From Pseudomonas sihuiensis (GTDB lineage: Bacteria > Pseudomonadota > Gammaproteobacteria > Pseudomonadales > Pseudomonadaceae), in NCBI RefSeq assembly GCF_900106015.1, contig NZ_LT629797.1, forward strand, positions 3,906,001-3,970,000: a stretch of DNA of 64,000 nt, in the 5' to 3' direction. A model generated the notes under the pieces. That model did no database searches. It had not been told where the DNA came from and saw nothing but the letters and a program-made list of their open reading frames with translations. The first letter of the stretch is position 1, and each line of letters starts with the position of its first letter. Shown one piece after another: positions 56,571-64,000 of this stretch. A program made the translations under genes and the position numbers.

Positions 56571-58745
56571 ATGTTCGCCCAGGCCAACCAGACCCATTTC
56601 AGCCTCAGCATCGAAGGTATCGAACACGATCTGCAGGTGCTGGAATTCACAGGGCGCGAGGCCATCAGCCAGCCTTACGCCTTCGATGTGGAGTTGATCA
56701 GCGAACGTCCCGACCTCGACCTGGAAAGCCTGCTGCATCAGCGCGCCTTTCTCGCCTTCGACCAGAACGGCGCCGGCATCCACGGCCTGATCCACCGCAT
56801 CGCCCAGAGCGAATCCGGTAAGCGCATCACCCGCTACCGCCTGACGCTGGTGCCGCAACTGACCTACCTGACACACCGCACCAACCAGCGCATCTTCCAG
56901 CACCTGACGGTGGAGAAGATCATCGGCCAGGTGCTCGAAGAGCACGGCATCCAGGCCGACGCTTACCAATTCCAACTCGGCTCGCTCTACCCCGAGCGCG
57001 AATACTGCGTGCAGTACGACGAGAGCGACCTGCACTTCGTCCAGCGCCTGTGCGAGGAAGAAGGCATCCACTACCACTTCCAGCACAGTAGCGAAGGCCA
57101 TGTACTGACCTTCGGCGACGACCAGACCGTATTCCCGCGTCTGGCGCCGCTGGCCTACCAGCAGGACACCGGCCTGGTGGCCGATGACCCGGTGATCAAG
57201 CATTTCGGCGTGCGCGTGGAAACCCGCACCAGCCAGGTGACGCGCCGCGACTACGACTTCGAGAAGCCGCGCCTGCAACTGGAAGCTAAGGCCGAGGGCG
57301 ATGCCCAGCCCAAGCTGGAAGATTACGACTACCCCGGCCGCTACACCGACCGCGAGCGTGGCAAGCACCTGGCCAAGCGCGCGCTGGAACGTCACCGCCA
57401 CGACTTCGAACTGGCCCGGGGCGACGGCGACTCGCCGACCCTGGTCAGCGGCCACTTCCTCGACCTGACCGAGCACCCGCGCGAGGCCTGGAACCAGCTC
57501 TGGCTGCTCACCGAAGTGCTGCACGAAGGCAAGCAGCCGCAGGTGCTGGAAGAGTCGGTGCTTGATCTCCCCTCTCCCATTCATGGGAGAGGGGCCGCGG
57601 GAGACGACTACAGGGATGTAGGAGGTAGAGCGACGCAGGATGCCAAAGCCGAGGGTAAAGCCGACGACACCGACTTCCACCAAGGCTACCGCAACCGCTT
57701 CACCGCCACGCCCTGGAACGTGCCCTTCCGCCCCCAGTTGGCCCACCCCAAGCCGCGTATCCTCGGCAGCCAGAGCGCCGTGGTCACAGGCCCGGCTGGC
57801 GAGGAAATCCACTGCGACCAATATGGCCGGGTGAAGGTGCAGTTCTTCTGGGATCGCGAGGGCCAGGCGGATGAAAAAACCAGTTGCTGGTTACGCGTCA
57901 GCTCCAGCTGGGCCGGTGACCGCTACGGCGCCATCACCATCCCGCGTATCGGCATGGAAGTGCTGGTCACCTTCCTCGAAGGCGACCCCGACCAACCCCT
58001 GGTAACCGGCTGCCTGTATCACGCCGAACACGTGGTGCCTTACGACCTGCCGGCGAACAAGACCCGCAGCGTATTCAAGACCCTCAGCAGCCCCGGCGGT
58101 GGCGGCTACAACGAACTGCGCATCGAGGATCGCAAGGGCGCCGAGCAGATCTACCTCCACGCCCAGCGCGACTGGGACGAGAACATCGAACACGACCAAA
58201 AGATCCGCGTCGGCCATGAACGCCACGACACCGTCGAGGCCAATGCCTACAGCCACTTCAAGGCCGAAGAACACCGCACCACCCACGCCGACCGCAAGAC
58301 CGAGATCAAGGCCAACGACCACCTCACCGTTGGCGACAGCCAGCACATCAAGCTCGGCAACGGCCAGTTCATCCAGGCCGGCCAGGAAATCCACCTCTCC
58401 AGCGGCCTCAAGGTCGTGCTCGAAGCCGGCAGCGAACTGACCCTCAAGGGCGGCGGCAGCTTCATCAAACTCGACAGCGGCGGCGTCACCCTGGTCGGGC
58501 CGGTGATCAAGATCAACTCCGGCGGTGCGCCGGGCAGTGGTTCGGGTGCAGCACCGAGCCCACCGGTATTGCCCAAACCCGCAGACACCGCGCCAGTAGG
58601 CGATAAAACCGGCACCGCCAACATCAACGTACCGCCGCCCACCGAGAAGGGGGCCAAGGGGCCACAGCAATTGATCGTGGACGTCTGGGGCGACCCGGAG
58701 CAAGGCGGGCAAGTTAAATTGCTCGACCCGGAGGAAGACGCATGA
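56571..58745 (+). CDS. vgrG: type VI secretion spike protein VgrG
   Basis: 724 residues. The gp27-like N-terminal part spans residues 1-380, the gp5 OB-fold lies around residues 410-500 (DQYGRVKVQFFWDREGQ; SSWAGDRYGAITIPRIGMEVLVTFLEGDPDQPLVTGCLY), and a C-terminal beta-needle with KAEEHRTTHADRKTEIKAND repeats follows. A Pro/Gly-rich tail of about 60 residues (GAAPSPPVLPKPADTAP...) may dock the effector. An in-frame palindromic repeat interrupts the domain linker at residues 333-345. GAGAGGAA precedes the start at 56571. ATGA overlap with the effector gene. Confidence 0.95.
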   Translation: MFAQANQTHFSLSIEGIEHDLQVLEFTGREAISQPYAFDVELISERPDLDLESLLHQRAFLAFDQNGAGIHGLIHRIAQSESGKRITRYRLTLVPQLTYLTHRTNQRIFQHLTVEKIIGQVLEEHGIQADAYQFQLGSLYPEREYCVQYDESDLHFVQRLCEEEGIHYHFQHSSEGHVLTFGDDQTVFPRLAPLAYQQDTGLVADDPVIKHFGVRVETRTSQVTRRDYDFEKPRLQLEAKAEGDAQPKLEDYDYPGRYTDRERGKHLAKRALERHRHDFELARGDGDSPTLVSGHFLDLTEHPREAWNQLWLLTEVLHEGKQPQVLEESVLDLPSPIHGRGAAGDDYRDVGGRATQDAKAEGKADDTDFHQGYRNRFTATPWNVPFRPQLAHPKPRILGSQSAVVTGPAGEEIHCDQYGRVKVQFFWDREGQADEKTSCWLRVSSSWAGDRYGAITIPRIGMEVLVTFLEGDPDQPLVTGCLYHAEHVVPYDLPANKTRSVFKTLSSPGGGGYNELRIEDRKGAEQIYLHAQRDWDENIEHDQKIRVGHERHDTVEANAYSHFKAEEHRTTHADRKTEIKANDHLTVGDSQHIKLGNGQFIQAGQEIHLSSGLKVVLEAGSELTLKGGGSFIKLDSGGVTLVGPVIKINSGGAPGSGSGAAPSPPVLPKPADTAPVGDKTGTANINVPPPTEKGAKGPQQLIVDVWGDPEQGGQVKLLDPEEDA
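57569..57594. repeat. palindromic repeat inserted in frame within vgrG
   Basis: CCCCTCTCCCAT and ATGGGAGAGGGG form a 12-bp perfect stem with a 2-base loop. The insert probably runs to about 57640 (GACGACTACAGGGATGTAG and following). It encodes PSPIHGRGAAGDDYRDVGGRA, unlike the normal VgrG linker. Confidence 0.75.
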
Positions 58746-61700
58746 GCGAGTTGAAGGATCAACCCATTGATCAGGGCGTTCGCAAACGAACCCAGTATGA
58801 AGACTCTCAACGCAAGAGACTCGCACTGAGCATTGAGCGGGAAGACGGCGGCGAGCTTTCTTTACCCATTGCCGTGGACATGCGCAGCCACGATGAAGAA
58901 GAGAATATTCAGCAGAACACGCTTCTTGCCGTAATGCCGCTGGCCCGGCTTCCTGGTCACAGTGCCTATAACGAAGCGCCCAAGGGCGCGCTGCCACGCT
59001 CTGGTCGTATTTACGTCTTTCAGAACGGTAAGCTTTGGCGCGAGGTGCTGTGCGACGGCCAAGGCAACATGAAGGATGTCGACCTTGCCTATTGGCGTAA
59101 GCAAGCCGAGAACAAGGCACCTGCCGATGATCGTCGCTCAGTTGGCAAACAACAGCAGATTCTGTTGATTCCAATCCTGGTTCAGGGCCAATCCGTCGCC
59201 AATAACTACCTGATGGCCTACAGCGAAAAACCCTGGACATGGGAATACATCCAATGGCTGGAGGCTGACCAGAACAGAGTCAAGAGTCGCGCGCAAAACG
59301 TGGGCTTCGCTTGGTCAGCAGCCGTCGTCGGCCAAGGACAATGGCGACCGACGCAGGCGATGCCGGCAGTCGTGATCAGTGCCCAGACAGAGGGTTACAG
59401 ACCTCGGGACTTCAGTATCGAAAGTTTGCTGGGTGACCCCTCCCTGTTCACGCCCAGCCTTGGCAGTCTCCCGTCAAACGAAATGAGCAGCCGCATGCAG
59501 ATGCGCCTTGAGGAGCTTGCTACCGCGACACAGAACCCACCTCCACAGCCGCTGCCAACGTTGGAAGCCGGCAAGGATGTGCTTGCAGAGCGCAACATGC
59601 GTGCTTATCCCAGGCTGGTCGGGCTTATGCTTGATGACCCTCTGTTCGCACTCAGACACGCCTGCGCGCAAGCACGCCTGGCGGAATCCTATCTGCTTAC
59701 CCTCAACGCACTGGTTCCGCATCGTCCGAATGGCCAATACGCCCATGCGCTGTACAGTTCGGTTCTGCAGAGCCCTAGCAGCCCTCTGAGCAAACTCAAG
59801 AAACACCTTCATCTTGAGCAACTTCAGGACACCGTGTTCGACGGGGAACGCAAGGTGGCCCGAAACCATCTTGCCTCGCAACTTCAACGTCTCACCGATC
59901 TGTTATCGGATGTGCCGCTGGCGGCAAGTTTGTGGGATTGGCAATACACACACGATGAACGCCTGCTGGAACCCTATCTGCTTTTCAGCGACATATTCAC
60001 CACGCTGGGGAAACTGCCGGAGCACATTGATACGCTGTCCCAGGCGGGTGCCAGCAACCCTCTGCAAGGCCGTATCGCCCAACTGAGTGACCGACTCCTG
60101 AGCGGACATCACCCCATTACCCAGCCATTTCTGGCCAAGGTAGATGGTGCCCTGCCCGAGGCAGTGAAACGACTTGTCGCCCTGGCCACGCAGAAGCGTG
60201 AGCCCGACCCGCAACGCCTGGGCATGAGCAGCCTTCTGCATATTGCCAACATCGACCCGCAGGATACGGACAAGGGACTGGTCTACAAGAACCTGCACGC
60301 GCTGATCGACGATTTCACGACCACCTTCGCCTTGGCTGTGCTGACCCAGGTTCAACGCCTGAACGCAGCCAATGTAACAGTCGCGATCCAGTTCAACCGC
60401 CTGTTCGGGCCGACACTCGCCGTGCTCGATAAGCTCTCGCCTAACTGGCACGGCATACAACTGGTCACCGAGTCTCAGGCTCGGGCTTCAAACCTGAGAA
60501 TTCTGGGTGTTCAAGGAGAAGGCCTTAGAAATGGCCTGACCGTTTCCGAGCGTGCGGCCATCACACGCAAGAACTATCTATATCTGAACATCAACAACCC
60601 TCAGGGACAGATCGTCGCCTCCACCAGTCCGCGCCAGGTAGGTCAGGGGCTGCCAAATCATGGTTCTGGGGTAATCATTGCCGCGCCTGCCGACCACCCG
60701 GAAGTGGCCAAGTACAGTGCCTGGAAACATGCGGTCGCCAGCAAACTCGACACTACAGCGAAATATCCCACCATCCCGCTGATTGCAGTAGCCTGCGCCA
60801 TGTACAACCTGAGCGCACAGGTAGAAGGGATGAAGAGTCTGCGAAAGGAGGCAGGAGATGGTGCCTGGCGTTATGAAGTGGGCAACTTTTCAGCGTATAT
60901 GGATCTTGCGACCGCCTCAGGCAACCTCTCCAAATATATCCTTAGTGGCGAACATCGCCTCGTAAGCTTGATTGATAAACCACGCCTGAACATTTCCAAA
61001 TTCTCCCCTCGATGGGCAGCGAACCTGGCAGAACAAACTGGCAACACTCGCTTGCCAGTACTCCGCGCGTTGTCTGGCTCTGCCATGTTTGTATCCAGCG
61101 TTGTCACTGCCTGGGATGCCAAGAGAGCCTGGCACCAAGGTGATCGCGATGCCGCCCTGGCCTATGGTGTAGCGGCTGCAGGTGGAGCGGCCTGGACGGC
61201 CTATGCCTTTGGCATGTGCATCAACCCCATAGTGTTGGTGGCAGGAGCGGTGCTGTTCATCGGCGGCAACATTGTGGCTGGATGGCTGGTCGACAGCGAC
61301 ATAGAAGCCCTGATGAAGAATGGGCCATTTGGCAAGGATCATGGCCAAACCAGCATGCTCGACAAGGTATTCGGTGACGACCAGCGCTTTGCTCATCTCA
61401 GCGATCCGAAAGTTGCCTATCAGCAACTGATCGGCATTCTCGGCAGGCCCGTCATTCAGGTCAGCCGCCTGGGTGATTGGCTCGACCAGACGCCACCCAG
61501 CGTGCGCTCTGGCCTCGGCGCCCTCAACAGACAACGAGCCCCTCTGAACAACGGACTGGAATGCCGCAAGGTATCGGCACAACCCTTCGAGCGTGACGAC
61601 TGGGCGGTACGTGTCCATTCGCCCCTACTGGGCATGTTCGATGCCCAACATTTTCAGTTCTATGCCAGGGAAGAAGTGGCAGTCCTCCCATTCACGGGAG

Positions 61701-62044
61701 CCTTCAATGTAGAGCGCCGGGATCAGCGCACCATCGAAGAAGCCAAGTTGACGGCTCACCCTCTGGACAATGCTTCGGTGCTCTATATCCTGCCGAAGCA
61801 GTTTCCCGTAATGACACAAACGCCATTGCAACGCCACGCCCAGAAAGTCACTCAACGCCTGAAGGTCTTCGGCCAGTTTCGTCTCGCCAAGGAAGCGGGC
61901 CATTCCGACGAACTGGTACTGCCACAGCCCAGTCCGAAAACCTGGCGCCCCTATCAGCCAGCCTTTTCTCGACCACCCGCGCCGAACACTCAGCCTGACG
62001 AAGCACCTTACTGGCAGATTGAAACCCAGGAATTCAAGGTATGA
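58742..62044 (+). CDS. putative T6SS effector, VasX/BTH_I2691-like
   Basis: 1100 residues, co-translated with vgrG (ATGA). The N-terminal region has LPRSGRIYVFQNGKLWREV from residue 84, similar to the RxGhhYhY half of MIX-type/VasX N-domains. A long helical middle follows. Hydrophobic helices lie around residues 805-850 (ALAYGVAAAGGAAWTAYAFG; NPIVLVAGAVLFIGGNIVAGWLV), as in colicin-like pore-forming effectors. No catalytic motif was recognised. Base composition is A/T-richer than the backbone. Pore formation in the target inner membrane is inferred. A second candidate reading is an effector acting through its soluble C-terminal domain. Confidence 0.72.
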   Translation: MSELKDQPIDQGVRKRTQYEDSQRKRLALSIEREDGGELSLPIAVDMRSHDEEENIQQNTLLAVMPLARLPGHSAYNEAPKGALPRSGRIYVFQNGKLWREVLCDGQGNMKDVDLAYWRKQAENKAPADDRRSVGKQQQILLIPILVQGQSVANNYLMAYSEKPWTWEYIQWLEADQNRVKSRAQNVGFAWSAAVVGQGQWRPTQAMPAVVISAQTEGYRPRDFSIESLLGDPSLFTPSLGSLPSNEMSSRMQMRLEELATATQNPPPQPLPTLEAGKDVLAERNMRAYPRLVGLMLDDPLFALRHACAQARLAESYLLTLNALVPHRPNGQYAHALYSSVLQSPSSPLSKLKKHLHLEQLQDTVFDGERKVARNHLASQLQRLTDLLSDVPLAASLWDWQYTHDERLLEPYLLFSDIFTTLGKLPEHIDTLSQAGASNPLQGRIAQLSDRLLSGHHPITQPFLAKVDGALPEAVKRLVALATQKREPDPQRLGMSSLLHIANIDPQDTDKGLVYKNLHALIDDFTTTFALAVLTQVQRLNAANVTVAIQFNRLFGPTLAVLDKLSPNWHGIQLVTESQARASNLRILGVQGEGLRNGLTVSERAAITRKNYLYLNINNPQGQIVASTSPRQVGQGLPNHGSGVIIAAPADHPEVAKYSAWKHAVASKLDTTAKYPTIPLIAVACAMYNLSAQVEGMKSLRKEAGDGAWRYEVGNFSAYMDLATASGNLSKYILSGEHRLVSLIDKPRLNISKFSPRWAANLAEQTGNTRLPVLRALSGSAMFVSSVVTAWDAKRAWHQGDRDAALAYGVAAAGGAAWTAYAFGMCINPIVLVAGAVLFIGGNIVAGWLVDSDIEALMKNGPFGKDHGQTSMLDKVFGDDQRFAHLSDPKVAYQQLIGILGRPVIQVSRLGDWLDQTPPSVRSGLGALNRQRAPLNNGLECRKVSAQPFERDDWAVRVHSPLLGMFDAQHFQFYAREEVAVLPFTGAFNVERRDQRTIEEAKLTAHPLDNASVLYILPKQFPVMTQTPLQRHAQKVTQRLKVFGQFRLAKEAGHSDELVLPQPSPKTWRPYQPAFSRPPAPNTQPDEAPYWQIETQEFKV

Positions 62045-63225
62045 CCACCGAGACTTACGGCCCTGCTGCCTATCGTGGCCAGGCACTACCCGCACTGCCA
62101 CCACCAATTCGCGACAGACAAGGGCTGTTCGACACTGCCTTGAAATGGGGACATTACGCCAACCTGGATTCGATATCCGAGATCGAAGGCCAGCTGATGA
62201 GCGAATCCCAACTGACCTATGAGAGGCAAACCAAGGAGAGGCGTAAACAGCAGATCTATTGTGATGCTCAGAGATGGAACTTTGAAAACAGTGACAAAAC
62301 ACTGCATTTCTTATTCATATTGAAAATTCTGAGCGTAACGCTGTTCTGTTTACCATGGACAATCGAGCTGGCCGTGATCTCTGATCATGGCAGCATTATC
62401 ATCCCCATCGGAGTGATAGCATCCATATCAGCATTATGCTTGCATGCCACTTCAAGACCTTGGCTGACCTATATATTGGGTGGTGTACTTGGCGTAATAA
62501 CTGCCGGTGTCATTGCCTGGCATCAAGGTGCGCTCTGGGGATACTGGAGTGAGCAAACGGCCTTCTGGTTTGGTGCCGCTCTACTTTTCATGGCCATCAT
62601 CGGCGTCGACCTGCTGATCGGCCTTTATTCCCTGATCTATAACCACGACGGCAGCGGCTTCAACCGACGTGACGGCATGGTGCGTATCGGCAGGCGCTTC
62701 CGTTCTCCCTTCATCGCGCCCTTCTACGAATTCGATCCGGTCATGCAACTGCAGGTCACGCCTCATGGCGGGCATGACTACGTGCTCTGGCTGCATCATC
62801 GCTACACCGATAACCAGGTCTGCCTGGGCATGAAGATGCACAGCCTGGGCCTCGACAAGGCCAACCTCTACGCCTTCTGGGATACCCTGCAGCGTTACAT
62901 GGATGTCGAGCAGCCGCTGCCCGACCTGCCCGTGCTGGAACAGAGTCGCCACCTTGACCCCGTTACCGCCGCCCATGATGCCGCCATCGGTCGCCCCGAG
63001 CGTTACTGGCGCGACCGCACCTTCGAGGACTGGAAGCGCAGTTCCGCGTCCCGGAATCTGAAGGAGAAGCTGACCAGCCACCCCTGGCAACAGCAACCTT
63101 GCACCCTGCGGAACAAAATCGACCCGGCTCTGAACATCGAGACCTACTACCGCAGCCAGGAAGCCAGGGGCATCCAGGTTCCACCAAAGGGTAGCGGGGT
63201 CAACGAGGCTCTTCAGGGCTCATAA
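62041..63225 (+). CDS. putative immunity membrane protein for the T6SS effector
   Basis: 394 residues, overlapping the effector stop by 4 bp (ATGA), which suggests coupled translation. Four hydrophobic segments lie between about residues 88 and 200 (FLFILKILSVTLFCLPW; IIIPIGVIASISALCL; LTYILGGVLGVITAGVIAW; FWFGAALLFMAIIGVDLLIGLY). Cytosolic N- and C-terminal domains flank them. An inner-membrane protector against a pore-former fits this layout. Position directly after a vgrG-effector pair is the main evidence; it could instead be an accessory or adaptor. Confidence 0.6.
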   Translation: MTTETYGPAAYRGQALPALPPPIRDRQGLFDTALKWGHYANLDSISEIEGQLMSESQLTYERQTKERRKQQIYCDAQRWNFENSDKTLHFLFILKILSVTLFCLPWTIELAVISDHGSIIIPIGVIASISALCLHATSRPWLTYILGGVLGVITAGVIAWHQGALWGYWSEQTAFWFGAALLFMAIIGVDLLIGLYSLIYNHDGSGFNRRDGMVRIGRRFRSPFIAPFYEFDPVMQLQVTPHGGHDYVLWLHHRYTDNQVCLGMKMHSLGLDKANLYAFWDTLQRYMDVEQPLPDLPVLEQSRHLDPVTAAHDAAIGRPERYWRDRTFEDWKRSSASRNLKEKLTSHPWQQQPCTLRNKIDPALNIETYYRSQEARGIQVPPKGSGVNEALQGS

Positions 63226-63333
63226 GCTACGCGCTACACATCCACCACCTGCACGGGCATCAATGACAACCACGCCCCGTGCTTCCTTAATTGCTGTTGA
63301 ATGCACCAGCAACACCTGTTCTCCTGGCCCTTA

Positions 63334-64000
63334 TCAGCCCTGAACACGGCGCCCATGCCTCAAGACGACCATCAGCACCAACATCCCCACCCCACCCGCA
63401 ACCACGAACAACCCCTCATACCCCAACGCCTTGGCCAGCACCCCGCTGCTGGCCCCGACGAAGCCGGACAGCAGCAACTGCGCCGAGGCCTGCAGGGTGA
63501 AGTCGGCGCCTTCGTGTTCCGGGCGGCACATGCGCATCATGGCGGCGAACAGGGCGACGGTGGACATGCCGTCAGCCACCTGTTCGAACAGGGTCACGGC
63601 ATAGACCAGGCCGGTGTTGGCGCCTTGCCCCACTAGCAGCGCCAGGGCGGCGATGCCGATCGCCTGCAGGGCGCCGAACAGGATCAGCGCGCGTAGCACA
63701 CCGATACGGGCGTAGAGCAGGCCGCCGAGCAGGGCGCCGCCGATGCCGGCCAGGCTGCTGATCAGGGTCAGTTGACCAAGCTCCCCGGTGCTCCAGCCCT
63801 GGTCCACCAGCATCGGCTTGATCATGGGTGAGCCGAGCGAGTCACCGAGCTTGAAGGTCAGCACCACCGCCAGCCACAGCAGCATGCCGGGCTGCACCAG
63901 CAGGCCGCGATAGTGGTTAAGCAGCAGGCGCGGGCCGAGGGCGGTTTCGGCCAGGGCTGGCTGGAAGGGCAGGACGCGGCGCTCGGGGAACAGCCAGATC
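63334..64000 (-). CDS. MFS transporter, partial (N-terminus beyond window)
   Basis: The reading frame stays open to the right edge, and residues upstream of the first in-frame start (IWLFPERRVLPFQPALAETALGPRLLLNHYRGL) are clearly coding, so the gene continues outside. About 222 C-terminal residues hold six membrane segments, half of an MFS fold (LWLAVVLTFKLGDSLGSPMIKPMLVDQGWSTGELGQL). The sequence resembles the AmpG/RhtX/FptX branch of permeases, including siderophore importers, but the substrate cannot be set. It converges with the immunity candidate across 108 bp with no clear structure. Confidence 0.78.
   Translation of the reverse strand, partial: IWLFPERRVLPFQPALAETALGPRLLLNHYRGLLVQPGMLLWLAVVLTFKLGDSLGSPMIKPMLVDQGWSTGELGQLTLISSLAGIGGALLGGLLYARIGVLRALILFGALQAIGIAALALLVGQGANTGLVYAVTLFEQVADGMSTVALFAAMMRMCRPEHEGADFTLQASAQLLLSGFVGASSGVLAKALGYEGLFVVAGGVGMLVLMVVLRHGRRVQG

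Noticed and set aside
57891..59240. 449-codon open frame on the minus strand across vgrG and the effector gene
   Set aside because: It spans two well-supported, translationally coupled genes on the other strand.

Overview
The window is 64 kb of high-GC bacterial DNA with dense, short-gapped genes. Gene content points to Pseudomonas: hexR next to zwf, pycA/pycB with a divergent LysR gene, prlC-yheV followed by a LexA-controlled radical SAM gene, the full mtlR-mtlEFGKDYZ mannitol cluster, and Pseudomonas-type REP hairpins. From memory, parts match P. aeruginosa PA0065-PA0069 and PA5435-PA5437. The species cannot be fixed from sequence alone; the P. mendocina/P. oleovorans lineage is a guess. 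No rRNA, tRNA, CRISPR array, replication origin or intact insertion sequence was seen.

Layout: (1) 1-6.9 kb, srfA-srfB-srfC-like operon on the minus strand, srfC cut by the window edge. (2) 7.1-13.8 kb, housekeeping and transport genes: GFA protein, AEC carrier, periplasmic binding protein, PilT/PilU ATPase, Na/Pi cotransporter and NCS2 permease. (3) 13.9-19 kb, a TAXI-type TRAP transporter with a divergent AraC regulator. (4) 19-31 kb, small enzymes, lipoproteins, a gamma-carbonic anhydrase operon, prlC-yheV, an A/T-richer unknown gene, an AraC/bile-acid-symporter pair and the SOS-linked radical SAM gene. (5) 31.3-41 kb, mannitol uptake and catabolism under MtlR. (6) 41.2-43.4 kb, beta-carbonic anhydrase next to an SbtA/SbtB-like bicarbonate transporter and PII-like pair. 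(7) 43.8-48.2 kb, two-subunit pyruvate carboxylase and its LysR regulator. (8) 48.3-52.5 kb, xdhC convergent with iorAB, a molybdenum hydroxylase. (9) 52.7-55.6 kb, hexR and zwf. (10) 55.8-63.2 kb, a type VI secretion island of hcp, vgrG, a 1100-residue effector candidate and a membrane immunity candidate. (11) A truncated MFS transporter gene at the right edge.

How the genes fit together: mannitol enters by MtlEFGK, MtlD oxidises it to fructose, and MtlZ phosphorylates fructose; the hexose phosphate can then feed the HexR-controlled zwf/Entner-Doudoroff route. Pyruvate carboxylase consumes bicarbonate, and the beta-carbonic anhydrase/SbtAB block just upstream could supply it (inference). XdhC would mature the IorAB cofactor. 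The T6SS island reads as a mobile vgrG-effector-immunity cargo module behind a sigma-54 promoter.

The window is rich in small repeats. At least three families of short elements with terminal inverted repeats are present, one with a REP hairpin nested inside it, one that supplies a stop codon, and a palindromic repeat sits in frame inside vgrG.
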